From positions 1-35,012 of the forward strand of contig NZ_VLKI01000030.1 in assembly GCF_007830235.1 (NCBI RefSeq): 35,012 nucleotides of DNA. Direction: 5' to 3'. Positions 1-8,107 of the stretch are shown in pieces; position 1 is the stretch's first letter; every line of letters begins with the position of its first letter. The notes beneath the pieces are model-generated. The model did no database searches. It was given only the letters and a program-made list of their open reading frames with translations, and was not told the origin of the DNA. Origin of the DNA: Cytobacillus oceanisediminis (GTDB taxonomy: Bacteria; Bacillota; Bacilli; Bacillales; Cytobacillaceae). A program made the translations under genes and the position numbers.

Positions 1-273
1 CAGAGTCATACCAAAATGATTCATAGGCATTTATGGCAGGATTACATAGATGAAGTGGATCACCTTAGACATACCGAACTGAATAAAACGATATATGCGA
101 AGCGCAAAGAAACAATTGAACGTGTTTTTGCGGACGCAAAAGAAAAGCATGGCATGCGTTGGACGACCTTAAGAGGGCTTAAAAAAGTTTCGATGCAGGC
201 GATGCTTACTTTCGCTGCCATAAATCTTAAAAAATTGGCAAACTGGACATGGCGAGGGCCATGTCCAGCTTGA
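1..273 (+). pseudogene. Transposase C-terminus, IS1182-like, cut by window edge
   Basis: The reading frame is open from base 1, so the first visible ATG at 16 is probably internal and the gene continues upstream of the window. The residues match the C-terminal part of IS1182-family DDE transposases as I recall them: the segment KETIERVFADAKEKHG (its first Glu is a candidate for the last acidic residue of the DDE triad), then RWTTLRGLKK, then MQAMLTFAAINLKKLANW. In the family these proteins cut and join element ends. About 90 residues are visible out of a usual 450 or so. A 17-bp perfect hairpin follows 30 bases after the stop. Whether the element is intact cannot be judged from this window. 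Family assignment is from memory of the motif, not from a search. Confidence 0.7.
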
Positions 274-302
274 TTTTCGAGGTAAGATGACTATTAAATG
301 TA

Positions 303-341
303 ACAAACCCCATTTTCACAAAGGGTGAAAATGGGGTTTGT
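303..341 (+). terminator. Perfect 17-bp hairpin behind the transposase
   Basis: Bases 303-319 are the exact reverse complement of 325-341, with a 5-base loop. It may be a terminator that also insulates the element, or part of the element's right end. The tail after it is not a clean T tract. Confidence 0.6.
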
Positions 342-350
342 CTACGGTCT

Positions 351-380
351 GAGATGCTTAATGAAGCATCTCTTTTTCTT
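351..380 (+). terminator. Rho-independent terminator
   Basis: A 9-bp stem (351-359 with 364-372) has a 4-base loop and is followed directly by TTTTTCTTT. It is the second hairpin behind the transposase and has the better T tract of the two. Confidence 0.7.
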
Positions 381-429
381 TAGGAGTAAAAAGAAAGGCC
401 AAAAGGTGTGTAGAAAAAAGGAAAGGTAA

Positions 430-579
430 AAAACAAGAAAACTTTATTTATCTGAAATGCTGCTTCCATACTACCAAAAGTCTGACAAGCTCCTTTATAC
501 TAAAAGAGATGAAAAAGTCATCAGCTTCAAGAGAGTGACTATGATTTAATTGGATTGAAAGAAGGCTTCCAAAGAAAGT
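430..579 (+). pseudogene. Decayed duplicate of the small hypothetical gene at 2702
   Basis: The frame 430-549 reads ...SEMLLPYYQKSDKLLYTKRDEKVISFK and then hits a stop. It aligns with residues 8-35 of the intact protein encoded at 2702-3235 (KMLFPHYKKPENLFYLKREEK). After the stop, LKEGFQRKSD is a weaker match to the later SVFESLPKRKDE stretch, which suggests an internal deletion plus nonsense mutations. No start codon with a good ribosome site is visible. I read this as the remains of a tandem paralogue now separated from its sister by the 737 gene. The match of the first 25-30 codons is clear by eye. The extent of the second half is a guess. Confidence 0.6.
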
Positions 580-585
580 CTGACT

Positions 586-632
586 GATAAGGCGGATAAC
601 GAATTGGGCCATTCCGTTTTATCATTTTTTAT
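586..632 (+). terminator. Probable terminator
   Basis: Bases 586-596 pair with 613-623 over 11 bp, including two G-T wobbles, and ATTTTTTATT follows. It closes the degenerate gene region and isolates the gene at 737. Confidence 0.55.
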
Positions 633-663
633 TCGACTGAAAGAACCATATTATTTAAAGCCT

Positions 664-720
664 CGATAGCTGATGCCTGTAAAGAGCGGCACCGTATCAT
701 CGGCTAGCGGTTATTTTGTA
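664..720 (+). promoter_or_regulatory. Leader hairpin just before the DHODH-like gene
   Basis: Bases 664-675 can pair with 698-709, with one mismatch and one wobble and a 22-base loop. TTATTTT follows, and then the ribosome site at 721-727. The position suggests an attenuator-like or stabilising leader structure, but it matches no riboswitch I recognise. Confidence 0.35.
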
Positions 721-736
721 GAGGAGGATAACATCA

Positions 737-2665
737 TTGCCGGATTGGTCTTATCGTACTTTGTTCCGACCTTTGCTTTTCAAGCTTCCCGCTGAATCAG
801 CCAGAGATCTAACCTTAAAGACATTTGGGCTGTTGGGCAAGCTTCCTTTTGGTTCCTTTATCATTCGTACAATGGGACATATGGAAATGTCCCCTGTTTT
901 GGAAAGTGAACTGGAAGATGTGAATTTAAAATATCCTGTTGGGTTGAGCGGCAGCCTTGATATTCATGGAACTGCACACAAAGCGTTGTCGCAAATTGGT
1001 TTTGGTTTTATTGAAGTCGGACCGGTTACATTAAATAAAGGAACTTGTCGACAGCCTATTTACAGAGATGAAAAAAAGGAAGCCATCATTTACCCTGATC
1101 CTTATGTGAACGATGGAGTCGATCAAATTCTGCAAAGGCTGAAATTAAATGAAATGAAGCTTCCGTTGATGTTTCGTTTGAGGCATTCTTCTGGAAGCAC
1201 ACCTCAGGAGGCATTTGAGCAAATTTGCAGCTTGAGCGGGAGAGTTTCAGGCTTTGCAGCGGGTTATTATGTGGATTGCCTCGATGAGCACTGGAGTTTA
1301 GAGGAGAATATAAAGCATACCAGTAACATGGCTCAATTTTTTCGGTCATTACCAGAAGGAAAGCCTGTATTTCTATACATACCCTTAGACTATCCCCCAA
1401 AAAAATTAAAAACCTTATTACAATCCATTCCTGTATCTCAATTGCATGGCTTTATGGTTGGTGATTATGTTCAAACCGATAGTGGTTATGAAGCAGGCTG
1501 GGAAGGCAAAAGTGAAAGCTTCAAAAAAGTTCACTGCATCCAGCAATTTTGTGAAAAAGAACAGGTAATTATCGCTTCCGGCGGCATTCACGAGCCTCAG
1601 GATGCACTTGACCTCATGGAGGCCGGAGCTGATTATGTTCAATTGCATAGCGGGCTTGTATACGCAGGGCCAGGGCTGCCTAAACGCGTGAATGAGGCTA
1701 TTCTGTATGAGCGGACGCGCAATATCAATTCAGGAGCTGAGCCCTCTTTTTGGAAATATTGGGGCTGGATGAGCCTGTTGGGCATAGGCATGGTGATCGG
1801 CGGGATTCTTGCTTGGATCATCGCCGCTACAACGGTTTTATTGCCCTATGACGAATCCTTTTTAGGCATAAGCGCAGCTCAGCTTGCAAGCATATATCCA
1901 CAAATAGTGGCTTTTATGTCTCATGACCGCATAACCCTTGCTGGTACAATGATTTCGATTGGGATTATTTATTTTCAATTGGGGCGATATGGTCTTCGCT
2001 ATGAACTGCACTGGGCAAAAACAGCTTTAATGGCTTCCGGCATAGTCGGCTTTAGCAGTTTTTTTCTTTATCTGGGCTATGGGTACTTTGATCCCTTGCA
2101 TGCGGTCGCGGCTGCAATCCTTCTGCCGATGTTCATAGTATCCATGCGCAGCAGGGGTGACCAGGTTTTAAACGGTCAGCCGAATCTTGTAAACGATCGA
2201 AATTGGCTCCTTGCCCAGTGGGGGCAATTGATGTTTGTAATACTGGGAACGGCTTTTGCCATCGGCGGTTTGACTATATCCTATATTGGGGTTACCGACG
2301 TATTTGTTCACGAAGATTTGGGCTTTTTGAATACAACCCATGAAACAATGGGGCAGTTTAACGAACGCCTGCTTGCATTAATTGCTCATGACAGAGCCGG
2401 ATTTGGCGGGGCTCTGCTATCTGATTCGATTGCCATACTTGCCACGGCATTATGGGGTATTCAGCAGGGGCAGCGCTGGATTTGGTGGATGTTTTTGCTT
2501 GGCGGAATTCCCGGTTTCCTGGCTGGTTTTAGTGTTCATTGGATGATTGGATATACTGATTTTATCCATTTATTGCCGGCATATTTTGCCTTTGCGGTAT
2601 ATGCGGTTGGTCTTGTCCTTCTATACCCGTATCTAATGAACCCTCAAAAACAAGCAAAACATTAG
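737..2665 (+). CDS. DHODH-like domain fused to duplicated polytopic membrane module
   Basis: This is a 642-residue protein with a TTG start, chosen because GAGGAGG lies 9 bases upstream. Residues 1-330 resemble class 2 (membrane, quinone-linked) dihydroorotate dehydrogenase: an N-terminal amphipathic segment, PVGLSGSLDIHG (67-78), GFGFIEVG (88-95) and the FMN-phosphate loops SGGI (281-284) and SGLVYAGPG (305-313). The usual catalytic NISSPNTPG block is not present, and the Lys of AGLDKDG is Ile. Residues about 340-635 are strongly hydrophobic, with roughly eight helices in two repeats. Each repeat carries HDR (H396, H551) and, 59-60 residues later, GY-x-x-D/TD-x-x-H (H455, H611). True pyrD has no such extension. 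I infer a flavin-binding membrane protein of unknown substrate, probably not a functional PyrD. A following gene of unknown function starts 36 bases downstream. Confidence 0.7.
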   Translation: MPDWSYRTLFRPLLFKLPAESARDLTLKTFGLLGKLPFGSFIIRTMGHMEMSPVLESELEDVNLKYPVGLSGSLDIHGTAHKALSQIGFGFIEVGPVTLNKGTCRQPIYRDEKKEAIIYPDPYVNDGVDQILQRLKLNEMKLPLMFRLRHSSGSTPQEAFEQICSLSGRVSGFAAGYYVDCLDEHWSLEENIKHTSNMAQFFRSLPEGKPVFLYIPLDYPPKKLKTLLQSIPVSQLHGFMVGDYVQTDSGYEAGWEGKSESFKKVHCIQQFCEKEQVIIASGGIHEPQDALDLMEAGADYVQLHSGLVYAGPGLPKRVNEAILYERTRNINSGAEPSFWKYWGWMSLLGIGMVIGGILAWIIAATTVLLPYDESFLGISAAQLASIYPQIVAFMSHDRITLAGTMISIGIIYFQLGRYGLRYELHWAKTALMASGIVGFSSFFLYLGYGYFDPLHAVAAAILLPMFIVSMRSRGDQVLNGQPNLVNDRNWLLAQWGQLMFVILGTAFAIGGLTISYIGVTDVFVHEDLGFLNTTHETMGQFNERLLALIAHDRAGFGGALLSDSIAILATALWGIQQGQRWIWWMFLLGGIPGFLAGFSVHWMIGYTDFIHLLPAYFAFAVYAVGLVLLYPYLMNPQKQAKH

Positions 2666-2701
2666 GGGTGTGGGCACTTAGCTGAGAATGCAGGTTTTCA
2701 A

Positions 2702-3235
2702 TTGGGTGTGGAGGAGTATTATGACAAAATGTTATTCCCCCATTATAAAAAGCCTGAAAACCTTTTTTACTTAAAGAGAGAAGAAAAAATTAGCCACTTT
2801 AAGCTATGGGCTATGATCTTGCTGAGCTTGAAGCTGATTATAAAAAGAATGGATAAGAAGGGTGCGGTCCAAATGGAGATACCAGAAGAAGCAGGCTTAA
2901 TATCGGTTTTCGAGTCATTGCCGAAGAGAAAAGACGAGACGGACACTTTTTATTATGATACTTCAATCTATGTTTCAGAAAACGAGTATGAAGCAGTAGA
3001 GATCACCCTTTCTCCTTTTTATGATGAATTTATTATGGATGTTAAGGATAAGAAAACTAATCATGTTCTTTCATACCTGAAACTTCTTTCGGTTAATAAA
3101 ATGGAAATTGCTGCGGACAAAAAGAATCATGCGATGATTCGATTGTTTCATGGTGAATCAGATTTATATGTGAATATTGTTGAAATAACGTTGAAGCCGC
3201 GATTCAAATTAATATTTAGAGAGCAGTACCGGTGA
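2702..3235 (+). CDS. Conserved-type hypothetical protein, 177 residues
   Basis: I do not recognise this family. The protein is soluble, with no signal peptide, and is rich in Lys/Glu/Tyr. It has an aromatic N-terminal stretch (DKMLFPHYKKPENLFYLKRE), a short hydrophobic helix near 38-48 (WAMILLSLKLII) and a mixed alpha/beta remainder. The start is uncertain. TTG at 2702 has only a poor ribosome site. In-frame ATG at 2729 has GGAGG at 2710-2714 but with long spacing, and would give 168 residues. A broken copy of the N-terminal part lies at 430-579, so the gene was once duplicated. It probably shares a transcript with the gene ending at 2665. Confidence 0.6.
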   Translation: MGVEEYYDKMLFPHYKKPENLFYLKREEKISHFKLWAMILLSLKLIIKRMDKKGAVQMEIPEEAGLISVFESLPKRKDETDTFYYDTSIYVSENEYEAVEITLSPFYDEFIMDVKDKKTNHVLSYLKLLSVNKMEIAADKKNHAMIRLFHGESDLYVNIVEITLKPRFKLIFREQYR

Positions 3236-3299
3236 TTATTGGCCTGCTGGGCTAAGAGAGAATTAAAATGCTTGTACAGAAATAGGAGGACAAAAACGT

Positions 3300-4106
3300 A
3301 TGACTAACTTATCTTTAAAGCTGCCTAAAGAATTTGAAAAATATCGCAGCGAATTGGAACAGACAGCTAAACCGTTTGTCAGTATCCAAGCGGAAAGAGG
3401 AGAAACAACGCTATTTGAAAGCAAGTTCGGAGGGAAGCCCTACCTTCCAAAATCCAGTGAGCATCCAAAGGATGAGCAGGGAAATTATATGAATCTATTT
3501 GCGCAAATCAACTTTGAAGAAGTTCCTCACATTGAGCCAATGCCTGAGAGCGGGATTCTTCAATTCTTTCTTTCAGCGGTAGATGGTATGTACGGACTTG
3601 ACTTTGACAATCCCACTGCCCAGAAGAATTACCGGATTATTTACCATCCAGTTGTACTTAAGGATGAGTCGGAGCTGGTGACGGACTTTTCGTATGTACC
3701 TGCCTTAGGTGATGAGTACAGTCCGATAGTGGAAGAAGGAAGGATGACGTTTGAGCTAAAGGCAGCTCCAGTGTCTATTGATGATTTCCGCTTTGAAGAT
3801 TTAATAGATATCGATTTATCGCAAACCGTTGATCATCAGGGTTATGAGGATTTTCATGAACTCTATTTTGAGGAATTGGGTGCAGAGGGGCATAAAATTG
3901 GCGGCTATCCATACTTCACCCAGGAAGATCCAAGATATGGAGATGATCCTACAAGCGAATATAATATTTTGCTATTTCAAGCCGATACTGACGATGATAT
4001 AGAGCTGATGTTCGGTGACAGCGGTGTGGCCAATTTCTTTATCAAGGAAGCAGATTTAAGAAAGAGGGATTTTACTAACGTTCTTTATAATTGGGATTGT
4101 TGTTAG
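3300..4106 (+). CDS. DUF1963 family protein (YwqG-like)
   Basis: This is a 268-residue cytosolic protein. ATG follows AGGAGG (3284-3289) at good spacing. The sequence has the DUF1963/YwqG hallmarks: FGGKPYLP (residues 43-50), then MNLFAQINF, GILQFFLSA (84-92) and, near the end, GGYPYFTQEDPR (about 201-212) followed by LLFQADTD and GDSGVANFFI. B. subtilis YwqG has about the same length. No enzymatic activity is established for the family, and it is often found near polymorphic-toxin or cell-surface loci, which gives no firm function. The gene stands about 65 bases after the hypothetical gene and is closed by a strong terminator. Confidence in the family is high. Function is unknown. Confidence 0.85.
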   Translation: MTNLSLKLPKEFEKYRSELEQTAKPFVSIQAERGETTLFESKFGGKPYLPKSSEHPKDEQGNYMNLFAQINFEEVPHIEPMPESGILQFFLSAVDGMYGLDFDNPTAQKNYRIIYHPVVLKDESELVTDFSYVPALGDEYSPIVEEGRMTFELKAAPVSIDDFRFEDLIDIDLSQTVDHQGYEDFHELYFEELGAEGHKIGGYPYFTQEDPRYGDDPTSEYNILLFQADTDDDIELMFGDSGVANFFIKEADLRKRDFTNVLYNWDCC

Positions 4107-4151
4107 GATCGTTCTTGTCATCGGCTATTGGCGATATAAATAAAAAGTTGC

Positions 4152-4190
4152 AAAAACTCCCGGATATAATATAAATGCGGGAGTTTTGCT
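4152..4190 (+). terminator. Rho-independent terminator
   Basis: The 10-bp stem AAAACTCCCG (4153-4162) pairs with 4178-4187 and provides its own A/T flanks, so it may work on both strands. It ends the 737-4106 group. Confidence 0.8.
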
Positions 4191-4211
4191 GCTCTATTTT
4201 AAGCTCTTTTA

Positions 4212-4337
4212 TCAGTCAAGAATGCTCAAAAACGAATTAAAATCCAGATCCTCTTCAAATAAATCAGCCCGCCTATTTCCACGGCTAACTACATGGTGAA
4301 AATGCACGGGACTCCATATTCTATTAGGTCGCACCAT
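4212..4337 (-). pseudogene. N-terminal relic of REP-associated Y1 (IS200-like) transposase
   Basis: On the minus strand a 41-codon frame begins MVRPNRIWSPVHFHHV, continues VSRGNRRADLFEEDLDF and stops shortly after FLSILD. This matches the start of RAYT/Y1_Tnp proteins, which typically read MxRxxRIxxPxxxYHVxSRGNRRxxIFxDDxDRxxFL. A ribosome site (AAAGGAG) precedes the ATG. The part carrying the HUH motif and catalytic Tyr is missing, so the protein cannot be active. Direct REP-like repeats at 4360-4403 and 4511-4555 lie just upstream of its start, as RAYT genes usually sit beside their repeats. Recognition is by eye only. Confidence 0.7.
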
Positions 4338-4359
4338 CTTCTAATCTCCTTTCTCAGCA

Positions 4360-4555
4360 AAATATCCTTTTATTCGATAAAATTCGGGTGGTGCCTGGTA
4401 CCTAGTTTGCAGTCTTTGAGTTTCTATAAAAGCAGTTAAAGTGCCATTTCTTTCTTAAGTAGGCAGCCAATTTGAAACTTCGTGCACATTACGAAAATAT
4501 CATGAAATTGGAATATCCTTCATAATTCGACAAAATTCGGGTGGAAGCAGGCGCC
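4360..4555. repeat. Pair of direct REP-like repeats next to the RAYT relic
   Basis: AATATCCTT, then ATTCGAYAAAATTCGGGTGG, occurs at about 4360-4392 and again at 4511-4545. The first copy runs into the near-palindrome GGTGCCTGGTACC and the second into GGAAGCAGGCGCC. Between them lies AT-rich sequence with no gene I can support. Confidence 0.55.
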
Positions 4556-4639
4556 ATATCGCCGTAAAAGTCACTGATATCTGGAATTTATTTGTTGTTA
4601 ATTTAGCTAAATTGGATGATTCAGGCGGGTTTGCCAGTG

Positions 4640-4648
4640 TGGTAGTAT
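4640..4648 (+). promoter_or_regulatory. Extended -10 promoter of amidase paralogue 1
   Basis: TGGTAGTAT fits the extended -10 pattern TGnTAnnAT of sigma-A promoters. The -35 region (TTCAGG at 4620-4625) is poor. The surrounding CCAGTGTG is shared with the promoter of the paralogue at 6686. Confidence 0.5.
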
Positions 4649-4680
4649 GTTTGTAGAAAAAAGTCGAAGGGAGCAAGTTT

Positions 4681-6054
4681 GTGAGGAAATTTGTAATCGG
4701 TTTTTTAGTAGTTTTACTGTTGCTTCCCATTTTTGAGATCGAGTCGGAAGCAACGGGGTCTTTTAATGATGTAAGTACAAATCACCGCGCTTATAAAGAA
4801 ATTAATTACTTGGCAGTAGGCAATATTGTAAGCGGTACGCTTAATGGTTATTTTCATCCCGGAAAGGTTGTCACACGGGGAGAGGCGGCAGCCATGGTGG
4901 GCAGGGCTTTAAGCCTGAATGGCAGAAAGAGGCCAACGCAGTTTTCAGATGTAGGGGAACTGCATTTTGCTTCAGGATACATACAGTCAGCTGTAGAGGC
5001 GGGAGTTCTATCAGGCTATAAAGATGGATCTTTTAAGCCAGGTAAGACGGTGGATCGGGGCGAAATGGCGGTCATGATCAGCAAGGCTTTTGATTACGAA
5101 TTTGGGGGCACTCTTTCTGGTGCAGCCCATGCTCTCATAAGCAGGGGAATTTCTCAAGGAAAAGCTGACGGGACTTTTGGAGCTGACGAAAGTATCATTC
5201 GGGCGGATTTTGCTGTCTTCCTTGCAAGAGCGATAAACTATAAACTTAGAATCGATCCAAAAATCAGCTATCCAGCAACTCGTACGGTAAAATCTTCATC
5301 AATAGATATCCATACAGGTCCATCTAATCTTTATTCAAAAGTTGGTACATTGCAGAGCGGCACTCAGCTATCTGCAGCTTATGCTGTAGGGCCATGGGTT
5401 TATATCCGTTCAGGCAGCCTGGAAGGGTTCGTTCATTCAGTATATTTAAATGCACCATTCAGCAGCAAAAAAGTCTTGAACCAGCAAATGATTGTCATCG
5501 ACCCAGGCCATGGGGGCACTGATCCGGGTGCAGTTGGTTATGGCTTAAAAGAAAAGGATGTTGTTTTGGACACTTCCTTAAAAATAAAACATTATCTTTC
5601 CAAAACGCCATTCCAGTATAAATTAACAAGAGAAACAGATACTTTTATTACGTTGGAAAACAGGGTGGCTTTTGCAAAGAGAGCGAATGCAAACGTATTT
5701 GTAAGCATACATGCAAATGCATATAACGGTACTGCAAATGGTACTGAAACATATTATTATGGTTACAATTCCAGCTCGGCGGACAGCCAATTGCTGGCAT
5801 CCAAGATACAGGGGCGTTTAATAACTGCCTGGCAGCTTAATGACAGAGGATCTAAACATGGAAATTTCCATGTTCTTCGTGAAAATATGATGCCGGCAGT
5901 TTTGGTTGAGCTTGGCTTTATTGATAATAAAACAGACAACGCCAAGCTTGCATCTGATGCCTGGAGAAGGGAAGCAGCAAAAGCAGTTTATTGGGGCATC
6001 TTAGATTATTACAAAGAAAAGGGATTTTACGTTACACATCTTTATCATCTTTAA
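4681..6054 (+). CDS. S-layer-anchored N-acetylmuramoyl-L-alanine amidase, paralogue 1
   Basis: The 457-residue protein has a GTG start after GAAGGGAG. The order is signal peptide (1-about 24); three SLH motifs (about 27-190, anchors VTRGEAAAMVGRAL, VDRGEMAVMISKAF, IIRADFAVFLARAI); a bacterial SH3 domain (about 200-262, IDIHTGPSNLYSKVGTL); and an Amidase_3 domain (270-450). The zinc and catalytic residues are present: H277 in DPGHGG, E291, H344 in SIHANA, and E410 in VELGF. The enzyme cleaves the bond between MurNAc and L-Ala of peptidoglycan. The SLH part should hold it on pyruvylated SCWP outside the membrane. It is a tandem duplicate of the next gene, with its own promoter and terminator, so it is probably monocistronic. 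The family is certain. The biological role (separation, turnover, sporulation) is not. Confidence 0.93.
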   Translation: MRKFVIGFLVVLLLLPIFEIESEATGSFNDVSTNHRAYKEINYLAVGNIVSGTLNGYFHPGKVVTRGEAAAMVGRALSLNGRKRPTQFSDVGELHFASGYIQSAVEAGVLSGYKDGSFKPGKTVDRGEMAVMISKAFDYEFGGTLSGAAHALISRGISQGKADGTFGADESIIRADFAVFLARAINYKLRIDPKISYPATRTVKSSSIDIHTGPSNLYSKVGTLQSGTQLSAAYAVGPWVYIRSGSLEGFVHSVYLNAPFSSKKVLNQQMIVIDPGHGGTDPGAVGYGLKEKDVVLDTSLKIKHYLSKTPFQYKLTRETDTFITLENRVAFAKRANANVFVSIHANAYNGTANGTETYYYGYNSSSADSQLLASKIQGRLITAWQLNDRGSKHGNFHVLRENMMPAVLVELGFIDNKTDNAKLASDAWRREAAKAVYWGILDYYKEKGFYVTHLYHL

Positions 6055-6093
6055 TTTAGGCAATGTTAAAGCTCATTGTTGATTTAGCACTTT

Positions 6094-6290
6094 GTTGATT
6101 GGAGCGGAAGGCGCGAGCTCCTCGAAAATGCATCCGCATTTCCTTCGTGCGGGGTGGATTCAAGAGAGCTTATTCCAAGTTCTGCGGGAGGAGCGTGTCA
6201 ATGGGAGACTCCACAGGCGCTTGTGCTGAGGAGGGGCTCCCTAACCACCTCGGTTCGCTGAGCGCCAGGTGCGGAAAGCAACAGGCAAGT
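6094..6290. repeat. Divergent copy of the GC-rich GTTGATT..GCGGAAAGC element
   Basis: It begins GTTGATTGGAGCGGAAGGCG and ends near GTGCGGAAAGCAACAGG. These ends resemble the two 127-bp elements at 21705 and 23336, but the middle is diverged and longer. It lies between the amidase stop codon and that gene's terminator, that is, inside the 3' untranslated region. An open frame across it (6099-6311) is not a gene. Confidence 0.6.
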
Positions 6291-6312
6291 TTAACAGAGC
6301 TTAATTTATAGG

Positions 6313-6350
6313 AATCAAAAAGGAGTCTCCTGCGAGACTCCTTTTTGATT
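6313..6350 (+). terminator. Strong, probably bidirectional terminator
   Basis: A perfect 17-bp stem (6313-6329 with 6334-6350) has loop CTGC. The core AGGAGTCT/AGACTCC is the same as in the terminator behind the second amidase. The remaining 6351-6640 is AT-rich and shows no gene. Confidence 0.85.
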
Positions 6351-6648
6351 TTAAAATAACAGAAGTTCCTCTTTATCCTCTATTAAGGCCAATGCTAACT
6401 CCCTAATGCAGAACTCTTTCCTATAATATTCTGTTTAATAGAATAACTGAGAACGGTAGAATTTATTTTTATTATCTTAAAAGTTATGTAATTTATGGAT
6501 AAAATTTGGTACTTATTACCTGACTAAATACGAGAAAATCTTATAAAATAAACCCATTTCCTGCCGATATTGATAATATCCGACATTATTAGACTGCAAA
6601 AACACTAGATTTTTGTAAAAATGGGTGATGTAGGTTGTTTTTCCAGTG

Positions 6649-6657
6649 TGTTATTAT
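6649..6657 (+). promoter_or_regulatory. Extended -10 promoter of amidase paralogue 2
   Basis: TGTTATTAT lies 29 bases before the ATG, within CCAGTGTG and followed by GTAGAAAA, matching the first paralogue's promoter. Confidence 0.5.
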
Positions 6658-6685
6658 GTAGAAAATAGGCGAAGGGAGAAAGCTA

Positions 6686-8065
6686 ATGAGGAAAATGGTA
6701 CTTGGGATGCTGCTGGTTTTATTGTGTCTTCCGTTCTATGGAACTACTGCGGGAGCGGCAGGGTCATTCAAGGACGTAAGCACGGGCCACCGGGCTTACA
6801 AGGAGATTAGTTATTTGGCCGAGGGAGAAATTGTCAGTGGATCTTTAACGGGGTATTTTTATCCCGATAAGATAGTAACACGCGGGGAAGCGGCAGCCAT
6901 GATCGGCAGGTCGCTGAATCTGAACGGAACAAAGAGAAGTACACAGTTTTCGGATGTGGGAAGCCAATATTTTGCTTCGGGATATATCCAGTCTGCAGTA
7001 GAGGCGAATGTTCTGTCAGGGTATAAAGATGGAACATTTAAACCGGACAAGCCCGTGAACCGCGGCGAAATGGCTGTTTTGATCAGCAAAGCTTTCAAGT
7101 ATAATTTCGGCGGAACCCTTTCCGGAGCAGCCAATGCCCTAATCACCAGAGGGATTTCCCAGGGGATGGCTGATGGTTCATTCGGAACAGACAAAGACAT
7201 TATAAGAGCAGATTTCTCTGTCTTTTTAGCGAGAGCGATAAATTACAAACTGCGTTTAACACCTGTTGTTTCTTATGATATGGAACGTACCGTTACAGTC
7301 GATTCGCTTAACGTCCGTACTGGGCCTTCAACTCTATATCCGAGAACCGGAGCTTTGAGTAGAGGCACTAAGGTTGAAGTGGCTTATGCAGTTGGAAGCT
7401 GGGCGTTCATCAAATCAGGGAATATTGAAGGGCTAGTGCATTCCTCTTACTTAAATGCACCCATAAATGCAGGGAATGAAAGTATACTCAGTCAGAAAAT
7501 GATTGTCATCGATCCTGGACATGGGGGCACTGATCCGGGTGCAATGGCTTATGGACTTGAAGAAGAAGACGTTGTACTTGATACAGCATTAAAGGTGAAG
7601 GCATTGCTTGCCAAAACCCCATTCCAATACAAGCTGACAAGGGAAACGGATAAAACTCTTTCTTTAAATCAAAGGGTAGCCATAGCCAAAGAAGCAAATG
7701 CGGATATTTTCATTAGTATCCATGCCAATGCATTTAATGGCTCAGCAAACGGTACAGAAACATACTATTATTCTGCTTATGAAAATCCCAATACCGCAGA
7801 CAGCAAGCTGCTTGCTACAAAAATTCAAAACAGGCTGCTTGCAGCATGGAACCTATATGACCGCGGAGTGAAGCATGGGAATTTCCATGTAATCCGCGAG
7901 AACACAATGCCAGCCGTACTGGCAGAACTCGGTTTTATCGATAACAAAAAGGATAATGAAAAGCTCGCGTCTGCTGCCTGGAGACAGGAAGCTGCAAAAG
8001 CAATCTATTGGGGCATTCTTGATTACTATAAAGAAAAGGGTCTTGATGTTTCAAACCTATACTAG
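6686..8065 (+). CDS. S-layer-anchored N-acetylmuramoyl-L-alanine amidase, paralogue 2
   Basis: The 459-residue protein has an ATG after GAAGGGAG. It has the same architecture as its upstream paralogue: signal peptide ending near GAAG (about 24), three SLH motifs (VTRGEAAAMIGRSL, VNRGEMAVLISKAF, IIRADFSVFLARAI), an SH3 domain (about 200-262, LNVRTGPSTLYPRTG), and Amidase_3 with H279, E293, H346 and E414. All four key residues are retained, so both copies should be active. By eye they are alike along the whole length, including promoter and terminator, which points to duplication of a complete transcription unit. The differences concentrate in the linker and around EEED against KEKD after the first zinc ligand. 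It is likely secreted and held on SCWP. Confidence 0.93.
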   Translation: MRKMVLGMLLVLLCLPFYGTTAGAAGSFKDVSTGHRAYKEISYLAEGEIVSGSLTGYFYPDKIVTRGEAAAMIGRSLNLNGTKRSTQFSDVGSQYFASGYIQSAVEANVLSGYKDGTFKPDKPVNRGEMAVLISKAFKYNFGGTLSGAANALITRGISQGMADGSFGTDKDIIRADFSVFLARAINYKLRLTPVVSYDMERTVTVDSLNVRTGPSTLYPRTGALSRGTKVEVAYAVGSWAFIKSGNIEGLVHSSYLNAPINAGNESILSQKMIVIDPGHGGTDPGAMAYGLEEEDVVLDTALKVKALLAKTPFQYKLTRETDKTLSLNQRVAIAKEANADIFISIHANAFNGSANGTETYYYSAYENPNTADSKLLATKIQNRLLAAWNLYDRGVKHGNFHVIRENTMPAVLAELGFIDNKKDNEKLASAAWRQEAAKAIYWGILDYYKEKGLDVSNLY

Positions 8066-8107
8066 TAAAATACGCTTGATTAAATCTATAAACCTATTAA
8101 ACTAAAG

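Noticed and set aside
737..1750. Calling the gene pyrD
   Set aside because: Overall similarity is there, but the catalytic block and active-site Lys are not, and a 300-residue membrane module is attached.
6099..6311. 70-codon frame between the two amidase genes
   Set aside because: It lies wholly in the GC-rich repeat, has a biased composition and no ribosome site.
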